37,531 bases of DNA from the NCBI RefSeq assembly GCF_020991365.1, contig NZ_JAJLRA010000039.1, forward strand, positions 3,298 to 40,828, given 5' to 3'. Positions 16,320-27,878 of the stretch are shown one piece after another. Source of the DNA: Streptacidiphilus sp. ASG 303 (lineage in GTDB: Bacteria; Actinomycetota; Actinomycetes; Streptomycetales; Streptomycetaceae). A model generated the notes under the pieces. It saw only the letters and a program-made list of their open reading frames with translations. It did not search any database and was not told the DNA's origin. The position numbers and the translations under genes are program-made. Position 1 is the first letter of the stretch. Each line of letters opens with the position of its first letter.

Positions 16320-16910
16320 TCAGGCGCTCTGGGCGATGGTGGCGTCGGACAGGGCGCGGGCGAAGAGCAGCGCCTGCGCGACCGTCTCCGGGCCGTCGCC
16401 GGCCTCGCTGACCCGCAGCGACAGGTCGTCGGCGGTGGAGGAGCCGGTGTAGCCGTGGTCGGCCTCGCAGTCCGGGTCGGAGCAGCCGGCGGGCTCCAGG
16501 TCGATGCGCTGGACGGCGCCCCAGCCGATGGTGAGCACGACCTCGCGGGGCAGCGTGCCGGGGGTGTACGTCTCCGGGTTGGCAACGACGCGGCTGAGCA
16601 CCACCGAGGAGATCCGGTCCAGGCGCACGCTCTCGGTGGAGGTGGTCGCGTAGGGCACCGGGGAGGTGTCGTCGGCGGCCTGCTCGTCGGTGTGGCTGAC
16701 GATGAACCGGGTGGCGGTGAGCACCAGCACGGTCACGTGGCGCCGGACCTCGTTGGCGTCGAAGGTGGTCTCCTGGTGGACCAGGTACGAGCTCATCGGC
16801 TCGGTGCCCACCGCCGACTCCACGGCCTCGGAGACGAGCGCGGGGTAGTAGCCGCTGCGCTCGATCGCGGCGCGCAGGCCCTGCGTGGTGGTCGTGCCGG
16901 TCTTCGCCAT
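16320..16910 (-). CDS. DUF5998 family protein
   Basis: A 196-residue cytoplasmic protein of the actinobacterial DUF5998 family. It begins MAKTGTTTTQGLRAAIERSGYYPALV and contains VTVLVLTATRFIVSHTDEQ and a Cys pair (CSDPDCEADHGYTG near residue 145) that may hold a metal or be an interaction site. I chose the ATG at 16910, with GGAG immediately upstream, over one 30 nt earlier. First gene of the run with the phosphodiesterase-like gene and tdk. Function unknown. Confidence 0.88.
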   Translation of the reverse strand: MAKTGTTTTQGLRAAIERSGYYPALVSEAVESAVGTEPMSSYLVHQETTFDANEVRRHVTVLVLTATRFIVSHTDEQAADDTSPVPYATTSTESVRLDRISSVVLSRVVANPETYTPGTLPREVVLTIGWGAVQRIDLEPAGCSDPDCEADHGYTGSSTADDLSLRVSEAGDGPETVAQALLFARALSDATIAQSA

Positions 16911-16940
16911 GTCTCCATCCTGGCATGCCCGGGGGCGCAT

Positions 16941-16969
16941 CCGGGCCGCGCGGGCGTGGCGCGGCCCGG
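16941..16969 (-). terminator. Terminator of the acetyltransferase gene
   Basis: Perfect 11-bp inverted repeat CCGGGCCGCGC / GCGCGGCCCGG with a 7-nt loop, 55 nt past the stop of the minus-strand gene ending at 17024. Confidence 0.75.
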
Positions 16970-17023
16970 AGGGTCCGGGCTCTTCGGGGGCTGCGGGCCT
17001 CTGACGGGCGCCGCCCAGGAAGG

Positions 17024-19867
<2,844 letters not shown>

Positions 19868-20020
19868 CTCGACAGGCTATCCGGGGAGGAGGGCGGAGGC
19901 AGGCGGCGGCGGGCCGCGGGCACCGGGGCGGGCCGTCCGCCGCCGGGCGGCGGACCGGCCGGGCGGGGCCCGGCGTGCCAGACTGGTGCGGCCAGCGAGG
20001 CTTCCACGGAGGGCAGCACC

Positions 20021-20299
20021 ATGGCCGAGCGCCGCGTGACCGTCGGATGGGCCGAGGGCCTGCACGCCCGCCCCGCCTCGATCCTCGTCCGGGCGGCCAC
20101 CGCGGTCGGCGTGCCGGTGGCCATCGGCCGCCCCGGCGCGCCGCCGGTCAACGCCGCCTCCGTGCTCGGCGTGCTGGCCCTCGGCGCCGGCGCCGGGGAC
20201 GAGGTCGTCCTCTCCTCCGACGCGGACGGCGCCGGCCCGGCCCTGGACCGCCTCGCCCGCCTGGTGCGGGACGGGCTGGACGAGCTGCCGCAGGGCTGA
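20021..20299 (+). CDS. ptsH: Phosphocarrier protein HPr
   Basis: A 92-residue HPr, the general phosphocarrier of the sugar phosphotransferase system, taking phosphate from enzyme I to the EIIA proteins. The phosphorylated histidine is His15 in GWAEGLHARPAS. The region round the regulatory serine reads NAASVLGVLALGAGAGDEV, as in other Streptomyces HPr. ATG start with GGAGG at 8-9 nt. No other pts gene is near, which is normal for Streptomyces. Divergent from the acetyltransferase (153-bp gap) and convergent with rtcB. Confidence 0.95.
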   Translation: MAERRVTVGWAEGLHARPASILVRAATAVGVPVAIGRPGAPPVNAASVLGVLALGAGAGDEVVLSSDADGAGPALDRLARLVRDGLDELPQG

Positions 20300-20353
20300 G
20301 CCGGACGGTGGCGGACCGCCGCGCCCCGGCGCGGGCGGAGGTCCCGGCACCGG

Positions 20354-20372
20354 GGCGGCGGCCCCCGCCGCC
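20354..20372. terminator. Convergent terminator between ptsH and rtcB
   Basis: GGCGGCGG, a 3-nt CCC loop, CCGCCGCC: a compact 8-bp GC hairpin in the 79-bp convergent gap, probably used in both directions. Confidence 0.6.
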
Positions 20373-20378
20373 GGGGCG

Positions 20379-21572
20379 TCAGCCCTTGACGCAGACCACC
20401 TGCTTGAGCTGCGCCACGACCTCGACGAGGTCGCGCTGCTGCTCGATGACCTTCTCGATCGGCTTGTACGCGCCGGGGATCTCGTCGACCACGCCGCTGT
20501 CCTTGCGGCACTCCACCCCCCTGGTCTGGTCCTCCAGGTCCCGGGTGGTGAAGCGCTTCTTGGCGGCGGTGCGGCTCATCCTCCGGCCGGCGCCGTGCGA
20601 GGCCGAGTTGAAGGCGGCGGTGTTGCCGAGCCCGCGGACGATGTACGAGCCGGTGCCCATCGAACCGGGGATGATCCCGTACTCGCCGGAGCCGGCCCGG
20701 ATGGCGCCCTTGCGGGTGACGAGCAGGTCCTCCCCGTCGTACTGCTCCTCCGAGACGTAGTTGTGGTGGCAGGAGATCACCTGGTCGAAGGAGACCTTCG
20801 CCCGGCGGAACTCCCGGCGCACCACGTCCTGGAGGAGCGCCATCATGATCGCCCGGTTGTGCTTCGCGTACTCCTGCGCCCAGAAGAGGTCCCGGCGGTA
20901 GGCCGCCATCTGCGGGGTGTCCGCGACGAACACCGCGAGGTCGCGGTCGGCCAGGCCCTGGTTGTGCGGCAGCGAGCGGGCGACGCCGATGTGGTGGTCG
21001 GCCAGCTCCTTGCCGATGTTGCGCGACCCGGAGTGCAGCATCAGCCACACCGAGCCCTCGGTGTCCAGGCAGACCTCGACGAAGTGGTTGCCGCCGCCCA
21101 GGGACCCCATCTGGGCCAGCGCGCGCTCCCGGCGGAAGCGGACCGCCTCGGCGAGGCCGTCGAAGCGCTCCCAGAAGCCGTCCCAGCCGGCCGTCGGCAG
21201 GCCGTGCAGGCGGCCCGGGTCGACCGGGTCGGCGTGCGCCTGGCGGCCGACCGGGATCGCCTCCTCGATGCGCGAGCGCAGCCGGGAGAGGTCGTCCGGC
21301 AGGTCGCGGGCGGTGAGCGAGGTCTTCACCGCGCTCATCCCGCAGCCGATGTCGACGCCGACCGCGGCCGGGCAGACGGCGTCCTTCATGGCGATGACGG
21401 AGCCGACCGTCGCCCCCTTGCCCAGGTGGACGTCGGGCATGACGGCGAGTCCGCTGATCCAGGGCAGCGAGGAGATGTTGCGCAGCTGCTGCATGGCCTG
21501 GCCCTCGACGGTGGCCGGGTCGGTCCACATGCGGATCGGCACCCGGACGCCGGGAACCTCGGTGTACGACAT
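20379..21572 (-). CDS. rtcB: RNA-splicing ligase RtcB
   Basis: A 397-residue RtcB, the GTP- and Mn2+-dependent ligase that joins RNA 2',3'-cyclic-phosphate or 3'-phosphate ends to 5'-OH ends (tRNA or rRNA repair). Active-site motifs: MPDVHLGKG, VDIGCGM (Cys77, metal), GGGNHFVE (His163), HSGSRNIG (His180), CHHNY (269-271) and SHGAGR, whose His326 is the guanylylation site. Length is typical. ATG at 21572 with GGAGG about 11 nt upstream. No archease or RtcR regulator is adjacent. A 470-nt leader region with strong nested hairpins precedes it. Confidence 0.95.
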   Translation of the reverse strand: MSYTEVPGVRVPIRMWTDPATVEGQAMQQLRNISSLPWISGLAVMPDVHLGKGATVGSVIAMKDAVCPAAVGVDIGCGMSAVKTSLTARDLPDDLSRLRSRIEEAIPVGRQAHADPVDPGRLHGLPTAGWDGFWERFDGLAEAVRFRRERALAQMGSLGGGNHFVEVCLDTEGSVWLMLHSGSRNIGKELADHHIGVARSLPHNQGLADRDLAVFVADTPQMAAYRRDLFWAQEYAKHNRAIMMALLQDVVRREFRRAKVSFDQVISCHHNYVSEEQYDGEDLLVTRKGAIRAGSGEYGIIPGSMGTGSYIVRGLGNTAAFNSASHGAGRRMSRTAAKKRFTTRDLEDQTRGVECRKDSGVVDEIPGAYKPIEKVIEQQRDLVEVVAQLKQVVCVKG

Positions 21573-22043
21573 GGCTGGGACGACCTCCAAGGTCGGTGTG
21601 CCCCCTCTGGCGGGAGCGGACGGGAGTCGCCACGCGTGCGTCCGGCGTGGCCCGGGAAGTCTGCGCACCCCGGGTCCGCCTCCCGAACCTCCCCGGAGGG
21701 AGGCTCCCCCGTGGGAGGCGGGCCCGGGCGCTGCGGGGCGCGCGCCCCTCCTATCGGGGGGCGCGCACCGGATTCGGCGCGGTGCGGCGGAGCCGCGGGG
21801 AGCGGCGGGTGCCGCTGCACCCGCTGCGTGGCTCGACCCGCATGGTTTCCGCCTCCCTCCGCCGAACGGGGGACCGGCTCGGTGCCGTCCCCTGGCCCGT
21901 GTGCCGGGCGCGGACCCATCTACCCACGGCGGCGGGGAGGGCCGCAACGGGATTTCCGGCGCGCCGGGCACGGGCGGCCGACGCGCGGTCCGGGCCGGGA
22001 TCGGGGCCGGTGCGAGAGCCGGGGGCTGGGCCGGACAGCAGAA
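21573..22043 (-). promoter_or_regulatory. Structured non-coding region upstream of rtcB
   Basis: No gene likeness in either strand. Strong secondary structure: CCGCCTCCC (21676-21684) pairs with GGGAGGCGG (21713-21721) around an inner CCTCCC-CGGA-GGGAGG hairpin. GCGCGCCCC / GGGGCGCGC forms a 9-bp stem (21740-21766). GGGGAC..GGC / GCC..GTCCCC forms another at 21869-21892. This could be a long 5' UTR or a small RNA gene. I could not fit it to a riboswitch, tRNA-like or Y-RNA consensus by eye. Confidence 0.45.
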
Positions 22044-22080
22044 GGCCCGGCCCCGGCGGGGACGCCGCCGGGGCCGGGCC
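22044..22080 (-). terminator. Terminator of the M16 peptidase operon
   Basis: Perfect 15-bp inverted repeat GGCCCGGCCCCGGCG / CGCCGGGGCCGGGCC with a 7-nt loop, 12 nt past the last peptidase stop. On the minus strand it is followed by a T-rich TTCTGCTG. Confidence 0.85.
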
Positions 22081-22092
22081 TCCCGGTCGGGG

Positions 22093-23478
22093 TCAGCGGA
22101 CGACGGTGACCTCGCCGATGCCCAGCTCGCCGACCGGTCCGGCGATCTGCGAGGCGTCGCCGACCAGCACGGTGACCAGCCGGTCCGGCGGGAAGGCCGC
22201 GACGACGGCGGCGGTGGCCTCGGCGGTGCCGGTGTCGGCGAGCCGCCGGTAGACCTGGGCCTGGAAGTCGTCGGGCAGCCCCTGCTCGACCTGGTCGGCG
22301 AGGGTGCCGGCGACCGCGGCGGAGGTCTCGTACCTCAGCGGCGCCACGCCCACGAGGTTCTGCACGGCGACGTCCCGCTCGGCGTCGGTGAGGCCCTCGG
22401 CGGCCAGGGTGCGCAGCACGGTCCAGGCGTCGGCGAGCGCCGGGGCGGTGGAGGGGGTGTCCACCGAGCCGGTGATGGCCAGCAGGACGCGGCCGGAGCC
22501 GTCGGGCGCGGAGCGCAGCGGCTGGCTGAGGGCGCGCACGCCGTAGGTGTAGCCCTTCTCCTCGCGCAGGACCTTGTCCAGGCGGGAGGTGAGGGTGCCG
22601 CCGAGGCAGTAGGTGCCGAGGACCTGGGCCGCCCAGACGTCGTCGTGGCGGTCGGGGCCGACGCGGCCGATGAGCAGCTGGGTCTGCACCGAGCCCGGCC
22701 GGTCGACGACGATCACGCGGGCGGCGTCGTCGGCGGTGACGGGGGCGGAGGTGCTGGGCTCGGCCTTGTCGCCGGTCCAGGCGCCGAGGGTGCGGTCGAG
22801 GACGCCGGGCAGGTCGACCCCGTCGAGGTCGCCGACGACGACCGCGGTGGCGGTGGCCGGGCGGACGTGGGCGGCGTAGAAGGCCTGCACGGCGGCGCGG
22901 TCGATGCCGCGGACGGTCTCGGCGGAGCCGGCGCGGGGGCGGGAGAGCCGGTCGGCGCCGTCGAAGAGCTCCCCGTACAGGGCGAGGGCGGCGCGGCGGG
23001 CCGGGTTGGCGAGCTCGTGGACGATCTCGTCGAGGCGGTTGGCGACGAGCCGCTCGATCTCGTGCTCCGGCAGCGCCGGGGCGCGCAGCGCGTCGGCGAG
23101 GAGGGTGAGGCCGCGCTCCAGGCGGGAGGCCGGGACCTCCAGGGAGACCCGGACGCAGGGGTGGTCGGCGTGGGCGTCCATGGTGGCGCCGGCCCGCTCC
23201 AGCTCGCCCGCGAACTCCTCGGCGGTGAGGGTGTCCGTGCCCTGGTTGAGGGCGCGGGCGAGGATCGTCGCCACACCGTCCAGGCCCGCGGGCTCGGCGG
23301 CGAGCGGGGCGTCGAGGAGCACCTCGACGGCGATGAGCTCCTGGCCGGGGCGGTGGCAGTGCAGGACGGTGAGGCCGTTGTCCAGGGTGGTCCGCTCGGG
23401 GGCGGGGAACGCCCACGGCGTGGGGGTGCCCGCCTGCGGGCGGGGGTGGAAGGTCATGGCGGGCTCGATGCCGGTCAT
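22093..23478 (-). CDS. M16 family peptidase, non-catalytic partner subunit
   Basis: A 461-residue M16-fold protein. The zinc-binding HxxEH that belongs after LDGVA is replaced by TILAR (residues 71-75), so this subunit cannot bind zinc. It keeps the R/Y pair typical of the partner subunit in LREEKGYTYGV near residue 320. In heterodimeric M16B enzymes such a protein completes the closed peptidase chamber. Its ATG overlaps the stop of the catalytic subunit (ATGA, 23475-23478), giving strict translational coupling and equal amounts. Cytoplasmic, no signal peptide. Confidence 0.92.
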   Translation of the reverse strand: MTGIEPAMTFHPRPQAGTPTPWAFPAPERTTLDNGLTVLHCHRPGQELIAVEVLLDAPLAAEPAGLDGVATILARALNQGTDTLTAEEFAGELERAGATMDAHADHPCVRVSLEVPASRLERGLTLLADALRAPALPEHEIERLVANRLDEIVHELANPARRAALALYGELFDGADRLSRPRAGSAETVRGIDRAAVQAFYAAHVRPATATAVVVGDLDGVDLPGVLDRTLGAWTGDKAEPSTSAPVTADDAARVIVVDRPGSVQTQLLIGRVGPDRHDDVWAAQVLGTYCLGGTLTSRLDKVLREEKGYTYGVRALSQPLRSAPDGSGRVLLAITGSVDTPSTAPALADAWTVLRTLAAEGLTDAERDVAVQNLVGVAPLRYETSAAVAGTLADQVEQGLPDDFQAQVYRRLADTGTAEATAAVVAAFPPDRLVTVLVGDASQIAGPVGELGIGEVTVVR

Positions 23479-24884
23479 GCGGCGCCTCCCTCGGTGGCGT
23501 CGTCGGAGGCTGCGGGGGCGGCGGGGGCCTCGGCGTCCCCGGCCGCGGAGATCTCGGAGGTGTCGGGGGTGGCGGGTGCCGGCCCGGCCTCGGGGTGGAC
23601 CGGCTCGTAGACGAGGACGGACCGGTTGTCGGGCCGCAGCCGGGCCGCGGCCACGGCACGGACCTCGTCCGCGGTGACCTCCATGACCCGGGAGAGGGCG
23701 GTGTTCACCAGGCCGGGGTCGCCGAAGAGGACGGCGTACCGGCACAGCTCGTCGGCGCGGCCGGAGACGGTCTGCAGCCGGTCCAGCCACTCGCGCTCGA
23801 TCTGGGCCTGGGCGCGCTCCAGCTCCTCGGGGGTGGGGCCCTCGGCGGCGAAGCGGGCCAGCTCCTCGTCGACGGCGGCCTCGACGGCCTCGACGGTGGC
23901 GTCGCCGGAGGTCTTGACGTCCAGCCAGCCCAGGGAGGGGGCGCCGGACAGGCGCAGCAGGCCGAAGCCGGCGGCGACGGCGAGCCGGTCGCGGCGCACC
24001 AGCCGGTTGTACAGGCGGCTGGACTCGCCGGAGCCGAGGACGGTGAGCGCCAGGTCGGCGGCGTCGGCCTCGCGGGTGCCGTCGTGCGGCAGCCGGTAGG
24101 CGGCCATGAGCGCCCGGGAGGGGACCTCCTCGCGGACGGTGAGGCGCAGCTCCTCCCCCGCCGTGTCCGGCAGCGAGCCGTCGCGCGGGGCGGGCTTGCC
24201 GTCGTGGGCGGGGATGCTGCCGAAGTACTTCTCGACCCAGCGCAGGGTCTCCTCGGGGTCGATGTCGCCGACCACGGAGAGCACCGCGTTGTTGGGCGCG
24301 TAGTAGGTGGAGAAGAAGGCGCGGGCGTCGTCGAGGGTGGCGGCGTCCAGGTCGGCCATGGAGCCGATCGGCGTGTGGTGGTAGGGGTGGCCCTCGGGGA
24401 AGGACATCGCGGTGAGCTTCTCGAAGGCGGTGCCGTAGGGCACGTTGTCGTACCGCTGGCGGCGCTCGTTCTTCACCACGTCGCGCTGGTTGTCCAGGCT
24501 CTGCTGGTCGAGGGCGGCGAGGAGCGACCCCATGCGGTCGGCCTCCAGCCAGAGGGCGAGCTCCAGCTGGTGGGCGGGCATGGTCTCGAAGTAGTTGGTC
24601 CGCTCGAAGCTGGTGGTGCCGTTGAGGGAGCCGCCGGCGCCCTGGACGAGCTCGAAGTGGCCGTTGCCGGGGACGTTGGCGGAGCCCTGGAACATCAGGT
24701 GCTCGAAGAGGTGGGCGAGGCCGGTGCGGCCCTGCACCTCGTGGCGCGAGCCGACGTCGTACCAGAGGCACACGGCGGCGACCGGCGTGAGGTGGTCCTC
24801 GGAGAGCACCACGCGCAGGCCGTTGGCCAGGCGGTGCTCGGTGATGGCGAGGCCTCCGGAGGAGGCGGGGGCCGGGTTGGCCAT
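23475..24884 (-). CDS. M16 family zinc peptidase, catalytic subunit
   Basis: A 469-residue M16B (processing-peptidase-like) zinc protease. The inverted zinc motif HLFEH is at residues 58-62, and the third metal ligand Glu140 lies in [10 protein letters not shown], at the usual distance. It cleaves peptides inside a clamshell formed with the non-catalytic subunit encoded immediately downstream. ATG at 24884; AAGGA lies about 12 nt upstream, and the family start [16 protein letters not shown] follows. A Pro/Ala-rich acidic tail (last ~40 residues) is not part of the fold. Divergent from parC over 271 bp. Confidence 0.93.
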   Translation of the reverse strand: MANPAPASSGGLAITEHRLANGLRVVLSEDHLTPVAAVCLWYDVGSRHEVQGRTGLAHLFEHLMFQGSANVPGNGHFELVQGAGGSLNGTTSFERTNYFETMPAHQLELALWLEADRMGSLLAALDQQSLDNQRDVVKNERRQRYDNVPYGTAFEKLTAMSFPEGHPYHHTPIGSMADLDAATLDDARAFFSTYYAPNNAVLSVVGDIDPEETLRWVEKYFGSIPAHDGKPAPRDGSLPDTAGEELRLTVREEVPSRALMAAYRLPHDGTREADAADLALTVLGSGESSRLYNRLVRRDRLAVAAGFGLLRLSGAPSLGWLDVKTSGDATVEAVEAAVDEELARFAAEGPTPEELERAQAQIEREWLDRLQTVSGRADELCRYAVLFGDPGLVNTALSRVMEVTADEVRAVAAARLRPDNRSVLVYEPVHPEAGPAPATPDTSEISAAGDAEAPAAPAASDDATEGGAA

Positions 24885-25155
24885 GCTCGTCGGGTCCTTC
24901 CCGTCGCTGCTCGGTGGTGGTTCCTGCTCGCGGGCGGGGGCGCTGCGCCCTCGTGGTGCCCCATTGTGGTGCAACGGACGGGACGCCCGGAGGTGCCCGC
25001 GCGGGCGGGGTGTTCGCCGCGGGCGGACACCGGGCCCGGGACCGGGGGCCGCGGGGCGGTGGGCGGGGGTGTCGGCGGGAGGGGCCACAATAGGGGTCCC
25101 GCCGTGCCCGCCGCGGCGACGATCGACGCTGAACACGCAAAGGAGCCCGCCCGCG

Positions 25156-27606
25156 ATGGCCCGCCGCAGTTCGCCTACCCCGCCGCCCGGCGACTTCGAG
25201 GAGCGGATCCTCGACGTCGACGTCGTGGACGAGATGCAGGGCTCCTTCCTGGAGTACGCCTACTCCGTCATCTACTCCCGGGCGCTGCCCGACGCGCGCG
25301 ACGGCCTGAAGCCGGTGCACCGCCGGATCGTGTACCAGGCCAACGAGATGGGCCTGCGGCCGGAGCGCAGCCACGTGAAGTCGGCCCGCGTGGTCGGCGA
25401 GGTGATGGGCCGGCTTCACCCGCACGGCGACGCGGCGATCTACGACACGCTGGTGCGCCTCGCACAGCCGTTCTCGATGCGGCTGCCGCTGATCGACGGC
25501 CACGGCAACTTCGGCTCGCTGGGCAACGACGACCCGCCGGCCGCGATGCGGTACACCGAGTCGAGGCTGACCGCCGCCGCGATGGCGATGGTGGAGTCGA
25601 TCGACGAGGACACCGTCGACTTCGGCCCCAACTACGACGGCAGCGAGCGGGAGCCGGTCGTGCTGCCGGCCGCCTTCCCGAACCTGCTGGTCAACGGCGC
25701 CTCCGGCATCGCGGTCGGCATGGCGACCAACATGCCGCCGCACAACCTCTCCGAGGTGGTCGCCGCCGCCCGCCACCTGATCAGGCACCCGGGCGCCGAC
25801 CTCGACACCCTGATGCGGTTCGTCCCCGGACCGGACCTGCCCACCGGCGGCCGGATCGTCGGCCTGTCGGGCATCCGCGACGCCTACGAGTCGGGGCGCG
25901 GCACCTTCAAGATCCGGGCGACCGCGACGGTGGAGAACGTCACCGCGCGGCGCAAGGGGATCGTGGTCACCGAGCTGCCGTACAACGTCGGCCCGGAGAA
26001 GGTGATCTCCAAGATCAAGGACCTGGTCGGCTCGAAGAAGCTCCAGGGCATCGCCGACGTCAAGGACCTCACCGACCGCGAGCACGGGCTGCGGCTGGTG
26101 ATCGAGGTCAAGAACGGCTTCGTGCCCGAGGCCGTGCTGGAGCAGCTGTACAAGCTGACGCCGATGGAGGAGTCCTTCGGCATCAACAACGTGGCGCTGG
26201 TCGACGGCCAGCCGCTGACCCTGGGCCTGAAGGAGCTGCTGGAGGTCTACGTCGACCACCGCTTCGAGGTGGTCCGGCGGCGCAGCGAGTTCCGGCGCGG
26301 CAAGCGGCAGGACCGGCTGCACCTGGTCGAGGGCCTGCTGGTCGCCCTCGTCGACATCGACGAGGTCATCGCCGTCATCCGGGCCAGCGAGAACGCCGCG
26401 CAGGCCAAGGAGCGCCTGATGGAGCGCTTCTCGCTCTCCGAGGTGCAGACCGCCTACATCCTGGACACCCCGCTGCGGCGGCTCACCCGGTTCGACCGGA
26501 TCGAGCTGGAGGCGGAGAAGGAGCGGCTGCAGCGGGAGATCCAGGAGCTGACCGCGATCCTGGAGTCGGACGCCAAGCTGCGCAGCGTCGTCTCCAACGA
26601 ACTCGCCGCCGTGGCCAAGCAGTTCGGCACCGAGCGGCGGACGGTGCTGCTGGAGGCCGGCGCGGTGCCGGCCCCGGCGTCCGTGCCGCTGCAGGTCGCC
26701 GACGACCCCTGCCGGGTGCTGCTCTCCTCCACCGGCCTGCTGGCCCGCACGGCGGACGGCGAGCCGATGGAGCCCGCGGAGCGGCGGGCCCGGCACGACG
26801 TGGTCGTCTCGGCGGTGCCTGCCACCGCCCGCGGCGACGTCGGCGCGGTCACCTCCGCCGGGCGCGTGCTGCGGCTGAGCGTCATCGACCTGCCGGCGCT
26901 GCCGCCGAGCTCCACCGCGCCGAGCCTGGCGGGCGGCGCCGCGGTCGGCGAGTTCCTCGAGCTGGCGGCGGGCGAGCGGGTGCTGGCACTGACCACCCTG
27001 GACGAGTCCTCGCCGGGCCTGGCGCTCGGCACCCTGCAGGGCGTGGTCAAGCGGGTCGTGCCGGACTGGCCCGCCAACAAGGACGAGTTCGAGGTGATCG
27101 GCCTCCGGGAGGGCGACAGCGTCGTCGGCGCGGTGGAGCTGCGCACCGGCGAGGAGGACCTGGTCTTCATCACCTCCGACGCCCAGCTGCTGCGGTACCC
27201 CGCGGGGCAGGTGCGGCCGCAGGGCCGGCCGGCGGGCGGCATGGCCGGCGTGAAGCTGGCCGAGGGCTCCCGGGTGCTCTCCTTCACCGCGGTGGACCCG
27301 GCGGCGGACGCGGTGGTGCTCTCCGTCGCCACGGCCTCCGGGACGCTGGACGGCGGCACCCAGACCACGTGGAAGCTCACCCCCTTCGAGCAGTACCCGC
27401 GGAAGGGGCGCGCCACCGGCGGCGTCCGCTGCCAGCGGTTCCTGCGCGGGGAGGACGCCCTCGCCTTCGCCTGGGCGGGCGCGGCCCCGGCCCGCGCCGC
27501 CACGGCGGCGGGCGCCCCGGTCGACCTGCCGGAGCGGGACCCGCGCCGCGACGGCTCGGGCACGCCGGTCGAGAAGCAGGTCGCGGCGGTCGCCGGACCG
27601 GTCTGA
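25156..27606 (+). CDS. parC: DNA topoisomerase IV subunit A (ParC)
   Basis: An 816-residue type IIA topoisomerase A subunit that breaks and reseals DNA during chromosome decatenation, with ParE. Catalytic Tyr133 in [10 protein letters not shown]; the helix before it is [15 protein letters not shown]; a coiled-coil gate region around 430-470; and a C-terminal beta-propeller. The propeller has no GyrA-box (QRRGGKG), so ParC rather than GyrA. The quinolone-contact position that is Ser83 in E. coli GyrA is Ala93 here. ATG at 25156 with AAAGGAG about 11 nt upstream. The TGA is followed in frame by (P)EAAEAAEVAEAAP, encoded by a 9-bp repeat, which may be a former C-terminal extension. Confidence 0.95.
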   Translation: MARRSSPTPPPGDFEERILDVDVVDEMQGSFLEYAYSVIYSRALPDARDGLKPVHRRIVYQANEMGLRPERSHVKSARVVGEVMGRLHPHGDAAIYDTLVRLAQPFSMRLPLIDGHGNFGSLGNDDPPAAMRYTESRLTAAAMAMVESIDEDTVDFGPNYDGSEREPVVLPAAFPNLLVNGASGIAVGMATNMPPHNLSEVVAAARHLIRHPGADLDTLMRFVPGPDLPTGGRIVGLSGIRDAYESGRGTFKIRATATVENVTARRKGIVVTELPYNVGPEKVISKIKDLVGSKKLQGIADVKDLTDREHGLRLVIEVKNGFVPEAVLEQLYKLTPMEESFGINNVALVDGQPLTLGLKELLEVYVDHRFEVVRRRSEFRRGKRQDRLHLVEGLLVALVDIDEVIAVIRASENAAQAKERLMERFSLSEVQTAYILDTPLRRLTRFDRIELEAEKERLQREIQELTAILESDAKLRSVVSNELAAVAKQFGTERRTVLLEAGAVPAPASVPLQVADDPCRVLLSSTGLLARTADGEPMEPAERRARHDVVVSAVPATARGDVGAVTSAGRVLRLSVIDLPALPPSSTAPSLAGGAAVGEFLELAAGERVLALTTLDESSPGLALGTLQGVVKRVVPDWPANKDEFEVIGLREGDSVVGAVELRTGEEDLVFITSDAQLLRYPAGQVRPQGRPAGGMAGVKLAEGSRVLSFTAVDPAADAVVLSVATASGTLDGGTQTTWKLTPFEQYPRKGRATGGVRCQRFLRGEDALAFAWAGAAPARAATAAGAPVDLPERDPRRDGSGTPVEKQVAAVAGPV

Positions 27607-27608
27607 CC

Positions 27609-27644
27609 GGAAGCGGCGGAAGCGGCGGAAGTGGCAGAAGCGGC
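27609..27644 (+). repeat. 9-bp tandem repeat after parC
   Basis: Four units of GGAAGCGGC (third GGAAGTGGC, fourth AGAAGCGGC) directly after the parC stop, in frame with it. Confidence 0.7.
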
Positions 27645-27688
27645 GCCACGGGCCCCGGCGGCGGGAACGCCGCCGGGGCCCGTGGCGC
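27643..27688 (+). terminator. Very strong terminator of parC
   Basis: Perfect 20-bp inverted repeat GCGCCACGGGCCCCGGCGGC, 6-nt loop GGGAAC, then its complement. It is the longest perfect hairpin in the window. Confidence 0.85.
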
Positions 27689-27865
27689 GGACGGCGCACG
27701 CGGCCGCACCGTGCGGCCCGCCCCGCGCGGGGGCGGGACCGGACGCGCGCGGGGCCGCCGGCCGCGGGCGGGAGGGGCGCCGGCAGCGGGCGGCCCGGGG
27801 CGCCCGGACGGCGCACCGCAGGGCGCATGCGGACGGCGGCCGGGCCCCGGTCGGCGGCGCGGACG

Positions 27866-27871
27866 TAGGGT
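27866..27871 (+). promoter_or_regulatory. -10 element for a possibly leaderless transcript
   Basis: TAGGGT matches the Streptomyces -10 consensus TAGRRT and ends 7 nt before the GTG at 27879, so transcription would begin at or within 1-2 nt of the start codon. No good -35 is seen. Confidence 0.45.
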
Positions 27872-27878
27872 GACGCGG

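Noticed and set aside
21573-21925. tRNA, Y-RNA or cobalamin/c-di-AMP riboswitch in the rtcB leader
   Set aside because: Stems are strong, but no T-loop GGTTCRA-type box or riboswitch core sequence fits; kept only as an unassigned structured region.
22093-27828. 1911-codon minus-strand ORF spanning the M16 genes and the antisense of parC
   Set aside because: Only the last 461 codons match a family (M16). The rest is the shadow of parC and of the other M16 gene in another frame.
27631-27873. 80-codon ORF after parC
   Set aside because: It is the frame of parC past its stop and includes the terminator hairpin; no independent start signal.
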